Counted from the stretch's first letter, positions 52,878 to 61,556 are shown. The stretch: DNA of 64,000 nt from Bacillota bacterium (GCA_017436705.1 JAFSCP010000008.1:1-64000); one strand, 5' to 3'. The notes: generated by a model not told the origin, from the letters alone. Numbers and translations: made by a program.

Positions 52878-54026
52878 ATGTATCATATTTCGACTTTAAA
52901 TAAGATTTCTCCTGCGGGACTTAACTGCCTGAGTGCAGAGTACATAATCACAGAAGATGTAAACAAAGCAGACGGAATTCTGGTAAGAAGCCAGGACATG
53001 CATGAAATGGAGTTTTCATGTGAACTGAAGGCAATTGCAAGAGCCGGTGCAGGTGTAAACAACATCCCTCTGGACAGATGCGCAGAAAAAGGCATAGTAG
53101 TTTTCAACACACCAGGTGCCAATGCAAATGCAGTAAAGGAACTTGTTCTCTGCGGTCTTTTTCTTGCAGCAAGAAACGTTCCTTCCGCCCTCACATGGGC
53201 AAAGGGTCTCACAGAAGATGTGAGCAAGCAGGTTGAAAAAGGCAAATCCCAGTTTGCAGGCCATGAAATCATGGGCAAGACTCTGGGCATCATCGGGCTT
53301 GGTGCTATCGGCCGCAAAGTAGCTTCTTCTGCCAAGGCTCTCGGCATGGAAATCGCAGGCTACGACCCTTACTACACTTCCGGCGGCGAAGGTATCAGCG
53401 TATACACAGACCTGAAGGAAATGCTTGCAATCTGCGACTTCGTAACCCTTCACCTTCCTGCAACTGACTCCACCAAGGGCATGATCAACAAGGAAATGTT
53501 CGAAGCAATGAAAGACGGCGCGGTTCTTCTCAACTTCTCAAGAGATAAACTTGTAAAGGATATGGACCTGGCCGCTGCACTGGAATCAGGAAAGGTTTCT
53601 CAGTATGTTACTGACTTCCCAAATGACAACCTTGTAGGGCTTGATAACGTAATCCTGCTCCCTCACCTGGGCGCTTCCACCGAAGAAGCAGAAGACAACT
53701 GCGCAGTTATGGCTGTGGAACAGATGCGTGACTACTTCGAAAACGGAAATATCATCAATTCCGTAAACTTCCCTCGGGTAAACATGGGACCGTTTCATAG
53801 TGGCTGCAGACTTGCTGTCATGATGAAAAATTCCAACAACCCTGTCATTGATCTTACATATATGTTACGCGACGCCGAAATTCCTGTGACCAGAGTAATC
53901 GGCGGCAGAAGAGATGACGGAATATCCTATCTCCTTGTATCTGTTGCCGGCGAACTCAAAGACGAAATCATTTTCGGCGGTGAAAAGGGTGCCAATATCA
54001 TCAGTATCAGAAAGATTGAAAAATAA
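52878..54026 (+). CDS. serA: D-3-phosphoglycerate dehydrogenase, short ACT form
   Basis: First enzyme of serine synthesis from 3-phosphoglycerate. 382 residues. The NAD loop GIIGLGAIGRKVA is near 139-151, the substrate segment RAGAGVNNIPLDRC near 54-67, the catalytic His in LLPHLGASTEEAEDN near 258, and a C-terminal ACT-like domain from about 315 (NNPVIDLTYMLRDAEIPV, VSVAGEL). The usual long intervening domain is absent. In the catalytic Arg region the motif reads LLNFSRDKLV instead of xNxARG. Start ATG follows AAGGAGG. Confidence 0.93.
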   Translation: MYHISTLNKISPAGLNCLSAEYIITEDVNKADGILVRSQDMHEMEFSCELKAIARAGAGVNNIPLDRCAEKGIVVFNTPGANANAVKELVLCGLFLAARNVPSALTWAKGLTEDVSKQVEKGKSQFAGHEIMGKTLGIIGLGAIGRKVASSAKALGMEIAGYDPYYTSGGEGISVYTDLKEMLAICDFVTLHLPATDSTKGMINKEMFEAMKDGAVLLNFSRDKLVKDMDLAAALESGKVSQYVTDFPNDNLVGLDNVILLPHLGASTEEAEDNCAVMAVEQMRDYFENGNIINSVNFPRVNMGPFHSGCRLAVMMKNSNNPVIDLTYMLRDAEIPVTRVIGGRRDDGISYLLVSVAGELKDEIIFGGEKGANIISIRKIEK

Positions 54027-54041
54027 ATATTTTTGAGCATT

Positions 54042-54076
54042 ATAAAAGTCTGGGGCCAGTGCCTCAGACTTTTTTA
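54042..54076 (+). terminator. Terminator after serA
   Basis: AAAGTCTG-G-GGC / GCC-T-CAGACTTTT hairpin with CAGT loop and T6 tail. Confidence 0.85.
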
Positions 54077-54081
54077 CATTT

Positions 54082-54837
54082 TTATTCTGGTATATATAGT
54101 TCGGTTTTAAGTATTAATTTATGCGGCTCATCTTCCTGCGTAGCATTGGCTTTTTTTACACGTTTATGAACTTTGTACTCCAGACTTACATCAATTTCAA
54201 TCTTTTCAGCGGACTCCAGAGGATGAACTTTAGCATACATATAAGTCGGTGCTAGTACCAGACCGAAAACACCTTTCTGTACATGCTTACCAAATCCCAG
54301 TTTCACAGGATGATACCAGCGGGAATATCCCTGACCGAGGGTTGCAAATCCGCTTTCATCATAGATACATTTCATTTTACTTCCATCCGGCTTGCCCTTG
54401 TATGACCTTGTAAGTTTCAAATCTGAGCCATTGGACAGATATTTTCCATCATACGTAAGTTCTATTTCGTCTTCTCTTGAAAACGTAATTCCCCGGTTAT
54501 TCCATATGTAAGTACCATAAACCCTTATGCAATCACAGGTCGTTCTGCTGATAGTACAGCCATCTTTTACAGGTACAATAAGCATGTTAATCTTTGCTTC
54601 ATCTGTAATAGTTTCCGTAAATTTAATTTCACCCAGTTCAACATCCAACAGTTCATCATGCATAACCATAAGGTCGGCAGTTTCAAGATTTTCCAAGAAT
54701 TTTTCCGGAATTCCTTTGTCAGTGAGAGCTGTAATGAAATCTGCATCAACAAGCTTGTCGCCCGGCATTTCATTCGAGCAGCCAAAACACCCCAACACTA
54801 TAACTGTAATCAATAACAGTATAGTAAATCTTTTCAT
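54082..54837 (-). CDS. Lipoprotein, unknown function
   Basis: 251 residues from the ATG at 54837, which has AAAGGGGGAA upstream. The signal peptide ends with a lipobox around LGCFGC, so the mature protein is attached to the outer membrane leaflet. The rest is mostly predicted beta structure (DGCTISRTTCDCIRVYGTYIW, IELTYDGKYLSNGSDL, EKIEIDVSLEYKVHKRV). No family was recognised. It follows the type III toxin gene by 61 bases on the same strand and could be read through from it, but a link in function is not evident. Confidence 0.72.
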   Translation of the reverse strand: MKRFTILLLITVIVLGCFGCSNEMPGDKLVDADFITALTDKGIPEKFLENLETADLMVMHDELLDVELGEIKFTETITDEAKINMLIVPVKDGCTISRTTCDCIRVYGTYIWNNRGITFSREDEIELTYDGKYLSNGSDLKLTRSYKGKPDGSKMKCIYDESGFATLGQGYSRWYHPVKLGFGKHVQKGVFGLVLAPTYMYAKVHPLESAEKIEIDVSLEYKVHKRVKKANATQEDEPHKLILKTELYIPE

Positions 54838-54898
54838 GCCAATTCCCCCTTTCATGTTTGTGCATATTTTAACACACGAAAGTGGTGAAGTCAAATTT

Positions 54899-55324
54899 TT
54901 ATATATACTCCTCAAAATACTGCAGGGTACTGAATCTACAAAGCAGATCGTTTCTTGGCACGTCACGACGAATACTAGCTTTTTTATATGTACGGATATA
55001 TTTTTCAAGTCCCGACTTAACCTCATATTCCTTGCCAATCAAAGCCTTGAATTCTTCTTCCCTGATAAATGGTCTGCGTTCGTTATCCAACTGAGTTTCT
55101 TCATCAGTAATTACCACAGTTTTGGAATAGTCGATACCGCATTTTTTAACTTTGTCTGTAAAATAAGCATTCTTATGGTTGATGTTGGAACGCATCGGTA
55201 CAGCAAAAAGCACTCCTCCTACTTCCACGATAACCTGCACATATGGCCGGTCAATTTTCTGTTCAATTTCAGTATGCTCTGAATGCTCGTCATAAAACTG
55301 CTGAGATAAAAACGTATATTTCAT
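54899..55324 (-). CDS. Type III toxin-antitoxin endoribonuclease (ToxN/AbiQ/CptN superfamily)
   Basis: A 141-residue endoribonuclease-like toxin held inactive by a repeat RNA encoded just upstream. The N-terminal strand MKYTFLSQQFYDEH, the hydrophobic RPYVQVIVEVGGVLFAVPM followed by RSNINHK (residues 42-51, the P-x-x-S-x-x-x-H-K area of the family active site), the helix SGLEKYIRTYKKA, and the end FSTLQYFEEY match the family. Length and a short repeat array point to the CptIN branch. ATG 55324 has AGAGG seven bases upstream; an in-frame GTG at 55333 is too near that site. Cell targets would be A-rich mRNAs. Confidence 0.82.
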   Translation of the reverse strand: MKYTFLSQQFYDEHSEHTEIEQKIDRPYVQVIVEVGGVLFAVPMRSNINHKNAYFTDKVKKCGIDYSKTVVITDEETQLDNERRPFIREEEFKALIGKEYEVKSGLEKYIRTYKKASIRRDVPRNDLLCRFSTLQYFEEYI

Positions 55325-55352
55325 TGTACACACCTCTTCCTATAAAGAAATT

Positions 55353-55372
55353 CCCCCTATTTTCATAGGGGG
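55353..55372 (-). terminator. Terminator between the antitoxin RNA and toxin gene
   Basis: Perfect CCCCCTAT / ATAGGGGG hairpin with a TTTC loop (GAAA on the transcript), followed on the minus strand by AATTTCTTT. In type III modules such a leaky terminator sets the excess of antitoxin RNA over toxin mRNA. Confidence 0.85.
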
Positions 55373-55377
55373 ACATT

Positions 55378-55486
55378 ATCTTCTCTGCGAGCTTTTTTTA
55401 TTTTTAGTTTGCCGCGCTCTACGGCAAAATCTTCTCTGCGAGCTTTCTTTATTTTAAGGTTGTCGTGGCTCTACGACAACTTCTTC
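55378..55486 (-). ncRNA. Type III antitoxin RNA: two 51-52 nt tandem repeats
   Basis: On the minus strand two complete units (55486-55435 and 55434-55384) and the first bases of a third (from 55383) are read. Each starts GAAGA, carries a hairpin, an A-rich stretch and GCTCGCAGA. The stems are TTGTCG/CGACAA in unit 1 and TTGCCG/CGGCAA in unit 2: one base pair differs by a compensatory change, which supports a real RNA structure. Loops keep TAGAGC. The A-rich part (AAAATAAAGAAAG) is a likely toxin cleavage site that would release 51-52 nt pseudoknot units. Confidence 0.85.
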
Positions 55487-55492
55487 ACTAAT

Positions 55493-55521
55493 ATTATATG
55501 ATAAAGTATGTTTCAGGTCAA
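55493..55521 (-). promoter_or_regulatory. Promoter of the type III toxin-antitoxin module
   Basis: Minus-strand TTGACC (55516-55521), 17-base spacer, TATAAT (55493-55498), near consensus. The predicted start, about 55486, coincides with the first base of repeat unit 1. Confidence 0.8.
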
Positions 55522-55539
55522 TAGAAATTTTTTACATTT

Positions 55540-56433
55540 TCATTCTTTGTTCATCACCAGCTCAATGGCATGGTGGTGGTTTGCAATCTCAATATTTTCG
55601 CAGCCTGCCTGATACTCACCATCCAGTGACCACGGATTATCTGCGTCCGCTGTAATCTTAAAACTGCGGGCATTTATGAACGTCAGCATGCCGGAATTAT
55701 AGTCCTGAGAAGACAGCATGTACACAATTTCAGTAAGGTCAATCAGGTCCTTAGGTGCCTTGATAAGCAGCAGCTCAAATTTGCCGTCGCTCATGTCAAC
55801 ATACTCAGGATTGATGGTCAGAATTCCTGCCAGGGAGGTTGCATTGCTGATTGCACCGAAAATATAGTCGCCTTCGTAAACCTTCCCGTCAGCTTCGATG
55901 ACCATGTGGGATTTTTTGATTGAAGAAATGCTTTTGATTCCTTCAAGGATGTATGCCAGATGTCCCAGAGCGTTCTTGACATTCTGCGGCGTTCCGTAGG
56001 AAGCTTCGGTGAATGCACCGAAAGATGCCACATAAGAGAACTTACGCCCGTTGAAACTGCCGATATCGAATGAAACAGGACTGCCATCTGCAATGTCACG
56101 GGCCGCCTTAACAATGTCCTTTGAGAGGTTCAGGCTGCTGGCAAAATCATTGGTACTTCCGGACGGAATGTAACCGATGCGGACTCTTTCTCCGCTTTCC
56201 ATGACGCCTGCCACCACCTCATTGAAAGTTCCGTCTCCGCCGACGGCCACAATCAGATTGACCTTGTCTGCCCACTCTCTGGCGTATACAGTGCCGTCGC
56301 CGCGCTGCAGCGTTGTCATAACAATGCAGACATAGCCTGCTTTGGTAAAAACATCTACAATGTCTGTAAGGTGCTTGTTGGCACGTTTCATCCCCGACAT
56401 GGGATTGATGATAATAAGTGCTTTCTGTCTCAT
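55540..56433 (-). CDS. Diacylglycerol/lipid kinase family protein
   Basis: A 297-residue cytosolic lipid kinase of the DgkB/YegS family. The start at ATG 56433 gives the family opening ALIIINPMSGMKRANKH; the ATP loop is VAVGGDGTFNEVVAGVM near 64-80, then GYIPSGSTNDFASSL near 91-105 and a beta-sandwich half with SLDGEYQAG near the end. It recycles diacylglycerol or a similar lipid to its phosphate. RBS AAGGGGG precedes the start. The gene lies 80 bases downstream of the yihY stop. Confidence 0.88.
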   Translation of the reverse strand: MRQKALIIINPMSGMKRANKHLTDIVDVFTKAGYVCIVMTTLQRGDGTVYAREWADKVNLIVAVGGDGTFNEVVAGVMESGERVRIGYIPSGSTNDFASSLNLSKDIVKAARDIADGSPVSFDIGSFNGRKFSYVASFGAFTEASYGTPQNVKNALGHLAYILEGIKSISSIKKSHMVIEADGKVYEGDYIFGAISNATSLAGILTINPEYVDMSDGKFELLLIKAPKDLIDLTEIVYMLSSQDYNSGMLTFINARSFKITADADNPWSLDGEYQAGCENIEIANHHHAIELVMNKE

Positions 56434-56512
56434 GTAAAAATTCCCCCTTGGCTTTTTCAGCCCTTTTGTAATCATAATCTACATCAAAACCATAAACCGG
56501 AAATAAACTGGC

Positions 56513-57391
56513 TTAAAATCTGTTAAGCGGTTTGCGCCGCGCATGGGCGCTGGCCGCAATTGGTTTGCGGTTTTCTTCTCTGGTTGCCCACCATATTCTG
56601 TTCAGCGTTACCCCCAGGCACATTACCCAGCCCAGAAGCAGGAACCAGAACAGCAGCACCACTATGTTGGAAAAGGACCCGTAGAGCACGTTATAATTGC
56701 TGCTGAATGTTGTATAAAGATTGAAAAAATATGTTACCAGTAAAAATCCCAGTGATGCAAGCACGCTTCCCGGCACAATATCCCTGAACGGCACACGTAC
56801 TGTCGGCAGTACATAATAGTTATATGAAATCATCAGGAAATAAAGCGCCAGCGCAAGGGGCCACCTGAGAGCCACCCATGCTGCATCGGCGATTTCTGCG
56901 CCCACCACCGGTCCGAAGACAAGTTTAAGAATTACAGGCCCGTAAACCAGCACAATAAGGGCAAACACAATGGTAAACAAAGTTATGATGATTGTCTTCA
57001 CAGAACGCAGACGCTCTCTGAAGTACCCTGCGCCGGTACTCTGTCCGTCGGTCAGAGTGTAGTTGGTAATCCTTATAAGTGCAAAATGCATCCTGGACGC
57101 CGCCCACAGAGCAATCACCGCCAGAAAAATACTGTTGGCGCCGCTGGGCGAGTAGCTGAGCATTTCACTGAGAGCATCCATTCCCTCACCTGTTATATTG
57201 ATGCCTGCCCACTGCTGCAGTTCATCCACAGACAGGGAAAACAGACCCAGGAGCTGGGACAGCAAAATAAAAGTCGGTAAAATCGACAAAAAAAGATAGA
57301 ACGCCAGCTGTGCAGGCACACCCTGGTAATATGGGTCCCGGAACTGACTGATTCCGAGGACAATCATATTTTTGATTCTCTCCCTGCTCAT
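56513..57391 (-). CDS. YihY/BrkB family membrane protein
   Basis: 292 residues with six predicted membrane helices. Family landmarks: QLAFYLFLSILPTFILLSQ near 27-45, SIFLAVIALWAASRMHFALIR near 103-123, and the late YNVLYGSFSNIVVLLFWFLLLGWVMCLG near 235-262 (YGSxxxxxxLLxW pattern). Once called ribonuclease BN, the family is now viewed as possible transporters or envelope proteins. The C-terminus is basic. Apparently co-directional with rdgB upstream. Confidence 0.9.
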   Translation of the reverse strand: MSRERIKNMIVLGISQFRDPYYQGVPAQLAFYLFLSILPTFILLSQLLGLFSLSVDELQQWAGINITGEGMDALSEMLSYSPSGANSIFLAVIALWAASRMHFALIRITNYTLTDGQSTGAGYFRERLRSVKTIIITLFTIVFALIVLVYGPVILKLVFGPVVGAEIADAAWVALRWPLALALYFLMISYNYYVLPTVRVPFRDIVPGSVLASLGFLLVTYFFNLYTTFSSNYNVLYGSFSNIVVLLFWFLLLGWVMCLGVTLNRIWWATREENRKPIAASAHARRKPLNRF

Positions 57392-57421
57392 TGCGCGTTC
57401 TCCTTTTTTAATTCATATTGA

Positions 57422-58030
57422 CTATAAACCCTTTGCGGCCAGAAGTTTTTCCAGCTCCACAAGTGCGTTGGCTCTGTGGCTGATCTGGTTCTTTTCTTCA
57501 GATGTAAGCTGTGCAAAAGTTCTGTCACAGCCATCCGGTACGAAAAGCGGGTCGTATCCGAAACCATTTTCTCCCGCAGGCACAGTAATTATTCTGCCCG
57601 GACATTCACCCCTTGCCACCAGTGTTTCGCCGTCAGGGAAAACCATGGTGATTACGGATACGAACTGTGCAGTTCTTTCCTTGGCAGGAACATCTTCAAG
57701 AAGCTTGAGGAGCTTGGCATTGTTCTTTTCGTCATTGCCGTCTTCACCTGCAAAACGTGCAGAATAAACACCGGGTGCTCCGCCCAGATAATCCACCATA
57801 AGGCCGGAGTCGTCAGCAAGAGTAATCTTGCCGCACATCTTCATGATTTCATTGGCCTTCTTGAAAGAATTTTCTTCAAAAGTTTCGCCGTCCTCTTCAA
57901 TTTCCACAGGCGGCACACCTGCGTCGTCTCTGGAAATGATGGACATGCCGAATTTCTTTGTGATTGCTTCGATTTCTTCTATTTTATGCTTGTTGCGTGA
58001 TGCTGCAACGATAATTTTTTCTGTCGCCAT
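57422..58030 (-). CDS. rdgB: RdgB/HAM1 non-canonical purine NTP pyrophosphatase
   Basis: Removes ITP, dITP and XTP from the nucleotide pool. The 202-residue protein has the substrate loop VAASRNKHKIEEI near 7-19, catalytic DDSGLMVDYLGGAPGVYSARFAG near 71 onward (key residues DDSGL), FGYDPLF near 151-157, and the closing SHRANAL near 184-190. The ATG at 58030 is preferred: GGAGGG lies eight bases before it, while the upstream GTG at 58039 touches that site. It follows rph by 21 bases, a common pairing. Confidence 0.94.
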   Translation of the reverse strand: MATEKIIVAASRNKHKIEEIEAITKKFGMSIISRDDAGVPPVEIEEDGETFEENSFKKANEIMKMCGKITLADDSGLMVDYLGGAPGVYSARFAGEDGNDEKNNAKLLKLLEDVPAKERTAQFVSVITMVFPDGETLVARGECPGRIITVPAGENGFGYDPLFVPDGCDRTFAQLTSEEKNQISHRANALVELEKLLAAKGL

Positions 58031-58051
58031 TGTAGTCACCCTCCGATTTGT

Positions 58052-58774
58052 CTATACGTTCTTTTCGATAATTTCCCTCTGGAGCTGGTGAAGCTGGCTG
58101 CAGCCCTTTGCGCCCAGTTCAAGTAAAGTGGTCAGTTCTGCCGGGTTGAAAGGTCTTTCTTCACCGGTTCCCTGAATTTCAATATATTCACCGCGGTCGT
58201 TCATTACCACGTTCATGTCAACGATTGCTCTTGAATCTTCTTCATAACAAAGGTCAAGGACAGGGCCTTCTTCGATAATTCCCACGCTGATTGCGGAAAC
58301 ATATCCTGTAATCGGCAGTTCGTCAATCATGCCTTCAGCCTGCATCCACTGCATTGCCTGTACCATTGCCACAAAAGCACCTGTTATGGAAGCAGTTCTG
58401 GTGCCGCCGTCTGCCTGGATTACGTCGCAGTCAATCCAGATTGTTCTTTCGCCCAGTTTCTGCATATCCACAACAGAGCGGAGTGAACGTCCGATAAGTC
58501 GCTGGATTTCAACACTTCTGCCGTCCTGTTTGCCGCCTTTATCTCTTTTTTTGCGTGTGCCTGTGGAACCTGGGAGCATTCCGTATTCAGCAGTTACCCA
58601 GCCCTGACCGGTGCCCACAAGATGGCGCGCCGTGGAATTTTCCACTGTGGCAGTGCAGATTACTTTAGTATTACCCATTTCGATAAGCACTGAACCCTGA
58701 GGACTCATTAAATAATTATCGGTGATTTTTACAGGTCTGATCTGATCCTGCAGTCTTCCGTCATTTCTGTTCAT
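58052..58774 (-). CDS. rph: Ribonuclease PH
   Basis: Phosphorolytic 3'-5' exoribonuclease that trims tRNA and rRNA 3' ends. 240 residues: MNRNDGRLQDQIRPVKI at the start, GSVLIEMGNTKVICTA near 28-43, WVTAEYGMLPGSTGTRKKRD near 61-80, the phosphate-site RSLRSVVDMQKLGERTIW near 94-111 and TALxxGG-type QADGGTRTASITGAFVA near 116-132. The start at ATG 58774 has AGAGG upstream. The promoter region at 58812-58845 is enclosed by a 10-base inverted repeat. Confidence 0.95.
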   Translation of the reverse strand: MNRNDGRLQDQIRPVKITDNYLMSPQGSVLIEMGNTKVICTATVENSTARHLVGTGQGWVTAEYGMLPGSTGTRKKRDKGGKQDGRSVEIQRLIGRSLRSVVDMQKLGERTIWIDCDVIQADGGTRTASITGAFVAMVQAMQWMQAEGMIDELPITGYVSAISVGIIEEGPVLDLCYEEDSRAIVDMNVVMNDRGEYIEIQGTGEERPFNPAELTTLLELGAKGCSQLHQLQREIIEKNV

Positions 58775-58802
58775 TATTAAAACCTCTTCTGTTATCATTT
58801 GT

Positions 58803-58860
58803 ATCGCTTTAGTATATTATTTTACCACATACACAAAAAATTTCAATGAGCTAAAGCGAT
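58803..58860. repeat. 10-bp inverted repeat enclosing the rph promoter
   Basis: ATCGCTTTAG (58803-58812) and CTAAAGCGAT (58851-58860), exact, 38 bases apart. Between them the minus strand has TTGAAA and TAAAAT at 16-base spacing, a likely rph promoter. Confidence 0.6.
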
Positions 58861-58870
58861 TGTATTAAAA

Positions 58871-58896
58871 AAAGACCACTTTTTACAGTGGTCTTC
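58871..58896 (-). terminator. Terminator after the DnaJ-domain gene
   Basis: AAGACCACT / AGTGGTCTT hairpin with a six-base loop and T6 on the minus strand, ten bases after the stop codon. Confidence 0.85.
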
Positions 58897-58905
58897 GTAT
58901 ACGAT

Positions 58906-59577
58906 TTAGCAGCAAAGAATAATAGGCAGACCCATATATCCCCCGCCGCAGCAAAGATTTGCGACAAGACAAGCTCCGCACATCTGGCCGCAGTAATTGC
59001 TGCCGTACAAGGACGGATTTCCGCCGTACTGGGCGCTTCTCTGCTGGTACCTGGTTTCGCCGCCCTGCATCTGGCGCAGAAGATTTGCATAGTGATAATT
59101 ATTTGGTTCAAAGGCACACGCCGCCTTGGCATGTTCAATAGCGATAGCGTTGTTGCCCACTTTGTAATTGGCAAAAGCGCTGTAATAGAACCACGGTCCG
59201 CGTCTTTCCTGTACCTGTTCCAGCACATTGAGGCCCTCTCTGTAATAGCCGTTCTGAATATAGTTCAGCGCAGAGCGTAGATATTTTTCATCCTGGCTTT
59301 CGGTCTGCTGGCTCTGGCCGCCATAAGCATTGGTATAACTGCCGAAACCCCAGAAATCGTCACCGTATCCCTGCTGAGCCTGGGCCTTTCCCTGGCGCTG
59401 GTCCATAATCAGATTGTATGCCTGCTGGACTTCCTTGAACTTTTCTTCGTACTGCTCCTGATTAGGGTTGCCCACATTGGCGTCCGGATGGTACTTACGG
59501 CTCAGCTGGCGGTAGGCTTTCTTTATTTCATCGTCAGAAGCGTTGTAACTTACTCCTAAAACTTTATATGGATCCAT
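58906..59577 (-). CDS. J-domain protein with TPR-like middle and Cys/Gly-rich tail
   Basis: 223 residues. A J domain covers 1-65 ([25 protein letters not shown] at 30-32), so it should stimulate a DnaK. A Gln/Gly/Tyr-rich linker follows, then a TPR-like helix pair ([22 protein letters not shown] and the next helix up to [14 protein letters not shown]), and a hydrophobic tail with Cys clusters ([20 protein letters not shown], ending ILCC). The tail may be membrane-inserted or acylated. Its start overlaps the DUF5685 stop by one base. Confidence 0.85.
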   Translation of the reverse strand: MDPYKVLGVSYNASDDEIKKAYRQLSRKYHPDANVGNPNQEQYEEKFKEVQQAYNLIMDQRQGKAQAQQGYGDDFWGFGSYTNAYGGQSQQTESQDEKYLRSALNYIQNGYYREGLNVLEQVQERRGPWFYYSAFANYKVGNNAIAIEHAKAACAFEPNNYHYANLLRQMQGGETRYQQRSAQYGGNPSLYGSNYCGQMCGACLVANLCCGGGYMGLPIILCC

Positions 59578-60422
59578 TAATTATCCTCTTTCTTTTCTTT
59601 TTCAAGCCGGGTCGTTTTGGACTTGCCATAACGTACCCATACTCCAGAATACAATATATTCCGTAAAATTTCAACATTTTCTACTAAAGGAAGCCGCTCA
59701 AATGCATCTGTACACTCACCGATCATGAGAAGAAGCATGTTCAGCACCTGTTCATCAAAGTTCTCATTTCCGTAAATTTCCCTGAAAGGATTGTAATCTC
59801 CGGTTTTGAGGTCCTTTTCAATATCTTCGTAAGCATCCAGCAGGTAGATATACTTGCCCAGGAAAAATCCCAGTCTGTACAAGTCTTCCTTCCACACATC
59901 GTCCTTATACACAAAAACTTCCGCCATGATTTCCCCGAAAACCTTGGCAACCTTGTCCATAGGAAGATTTCTGGCACTTTCGACGATGGTCAGCATGTTC
60001 ATCTTCTTGGCAATCAGCTCTGCCTTTTCAGGATACTTGGCAGCAACCTTGTCCGCCTTATGTTTCAGCGCTGCCATGCTCGCTCTGGCCGAAACTTTCT
60101 TTTCGTCGTTCCAGTCATCCTGACACTTATAGTATGCCAGAAGTACGCACATATCGGCGCAGTAGTCGGTCACTTCCGTTCTCCGGCTTGTGTGCCTGTG
60201 GACCGGGTGAACAATGCAGCGGCTTTCTTCCAGAGTTTCTTCCTGGTCGTAAAGGTCACTGAGAAGCATGATCAAAAAAGTCATGTCGTAGTTGAGAGTC
60301 ATTCTGCCTGTCTGCCCGTGCCTGTCTGCCAGCGCATGACAAAGCCCGCAGTAGTAGCTGCGGTATTTTTCAAATTCTTTTATCTTAAGTTCCGGTTTAT
60401 TTACTAAAACATATCCAAACAT
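59577..60422 (-). CDS. DUF5685 family protein
   Basis: 281 residues, mostly helical and cytosolic. The family start [20 protein letters not shown], the [13 protein letters not shown] segment near 24-36, the [15 protein letters not shown] stretch and later [20 protein letters not shown] with NPF support the call. The fold recalls isoprenoid-synthase helices and may bind metal through the CxxC and His. Start ATG 60422 has GGAGGAAATG upstream. It is translationally coupled with the J-domain gene, an association common in Clostridia. Confidence 0.82.
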   Translation of the reverse strand: MFGYVLVNKPELKIKEFEKYRSYYCGLCHALADRHGQTGRMTLNYDMTFLIMLLSDLYDQEETLEESRCIVHPVHRHTSRRTEVTDYCADMCVLLAYYKCQDDWNDEKKVSARASMAALKHKADKVAAKYPEKAELIAKKMNMLTIVESARNLPMDKVAKVFGEIMAEVFVYKDDVWKEDLYRLGFFLGKYIYLLDAYEDIEKDLKTGDYNPFREIYGNENFDEQVLNMLLLMIGECTDAFERLPLVENVEILRNILYSGVWVRYGKSKTTRLEKEKKEDN

Positions 60423-60462
60423 TACCCATTTCCTCCTGTTGTCAGGAAATATTGTACGAAAA

Positions 60463-60488
60463 AAAAGCACACAATGTGTGTGCTTTTG
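60463..60488 (-). terminator. Terminator after mrp
   Basis: AAAGCACACA / TGTGTGCTTT hairpin with a short loop; the minus strand continues into a T-rich run. It lies about 20 bases past the mrp stop codon. Confidence 0.85.
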
Positions 60489-60507
60489 GTGAATTTTATA
60501 TCAAATA

Positions 60508-61347
60508 TTAGTGGCAGGAGCTGCATCCGTCGACGCCGCAGCTTGAGCAGTCGCCTGTGCATCCTTCCGGTGGCTGTGGCATACCGTCATGTTTGTCAGG
60601 ATTGTCAGCAGCAAGGCAGGCTTCAACCATCTTGTCCAGCCATGTTCCTTCAAAGAGTTCAATCATGCCCTTGTCACATGCAGCTGCGATTTTTTTGTTC
60701 ATAGGCAGTTCAGCCATTTCAGTGATTCCGTACTTGGCAGCAACTTCGCCAACGTGGCTTTCACCGAAAATTCTGTGGTTCTGGCCGCAGTCAGGGCATG
60801 TGAAGTATGCCATGTTTTCAACGATACCAATTACAGGAACGTTCATAAGCTGAGCCATCTTTACAGCCTTTTCAACGATCATGGAAACAAGTTCCTGAGG
60901 TGAAGTTACAATTACAATACCATCAAGCGGCAGTGACTGGAAAACTGTGAGCGCAACGTCACCTGTTCCAGGAGGCATATCCACATACATAACATCGATA
61001 TCTTCCCACACTACATTGTTCCAGAACTGTTCGATAACTCCGCTGAGAACAGGACCTCTCCACACTACAGGGTCAGTTGTGTCTTCTAAAAGTGCGTTTA
61101 CAGACATAACCTTGATACCTGTCTTGGATTCTACAGGAATAATCATTTCGTCAGTGCCTGTTGCCTTTTCCTTAATGCCGAAAGCCTGTGGAATGGATGG
61201 ACCAGTAATATCTGCGTCAAGAATTGCAACCTTATAACCTAATCTCTGTGTAGCAACTGCCAGCATGGAAGTTACGGAAGACTTACCAACGCCGCCCTTA
61301 CCGGAAACTACACCGATTACTTTTTTTACATTTGAATATTCGTTCAT
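60508..61347 (-). CDS. mrp: Mrp/NBP35 family Fe-S cluster carrier ATPase
   Basis: A cytosolic P-loop protein that assembles and delivers Fe-S clusters. 279 residues. The deviant Walker A GKGGVGKSS is at 16-24; VLSGVIEQFWNNV and DVMYVDMPPGTGDVAL near 112-127 are family-specific; the cluster-bridging FTCPDCGQNH (CxxC) is near 192-201. A C-terminal Cys-rich tail with CSSCGVDGCSSCH is additional to the core and could hold metal. RBS AGGAGATATAT precedes the ATG. Confidence 0.92.
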   Translation of the reverse strand: MNEYSNVKKVIGVVSGKGGVGKSSVTSMLAVATQRLGYKVAILDADITGPSIPQAFGIKEKATGTDEMIIPVESKTGIKVMSVNALLEDTTDPVVWRGPVLSGVIEQFWNNVVWEDIDVMYVDMPPGTGDVALTVFQSLPLDGIVIVTSPQELVSMIVEKAVKMAQLMNVPVIGIVENMAYFTCPDCGQNHRIFGESHVGEVAAKYGITEMAELPMNKKIAAACDKGMIELFEGTWLDKMVEACLAADNPDKHDGMPQPPEGCTGDCSSCGVDGCSSCH

Positions 61348-61452
61348 TTTTATATATCTCCTTGAATTGTGTATTTAACATTTGTTGTTGTGCGTACAGG
61401 CACCTAAAGGATATTTTAGCACCGGAGAAAGGTTTTGTAAAGAGCATGGAAT

Positions 61453-61495
61453 AATCAAAAAAACAAAAGACCATCTGCCTCACCTGCTGATGGTC
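61453..61495 (-). terminator. Terminator of the serpin-lipoprotein transcript
   Basis: GACCATC (61469-61475) and GATGGTC (61489-61495) arms; on the minus strand TTTTGTTTTTTTGATT follows. It lies about 280 bases past the lipoprotein stop, leaving a long 3' untranslated part. Confidence 0.7.
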
Positions 61496-61556
61496 CCAAG
61501 AAATGGAATGGAATTGTCAAAGTCTCAGAAATCTAAATCATAATATAGGAGGTGAT

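Noticed and set aside
55378-55486. CRISPR-like array
   Set aside because: Two 51-52 nt units without distinct spacers, near-identical along their length, followed by a terminator and toxin gene; this is an antitoxin repeat RNA.
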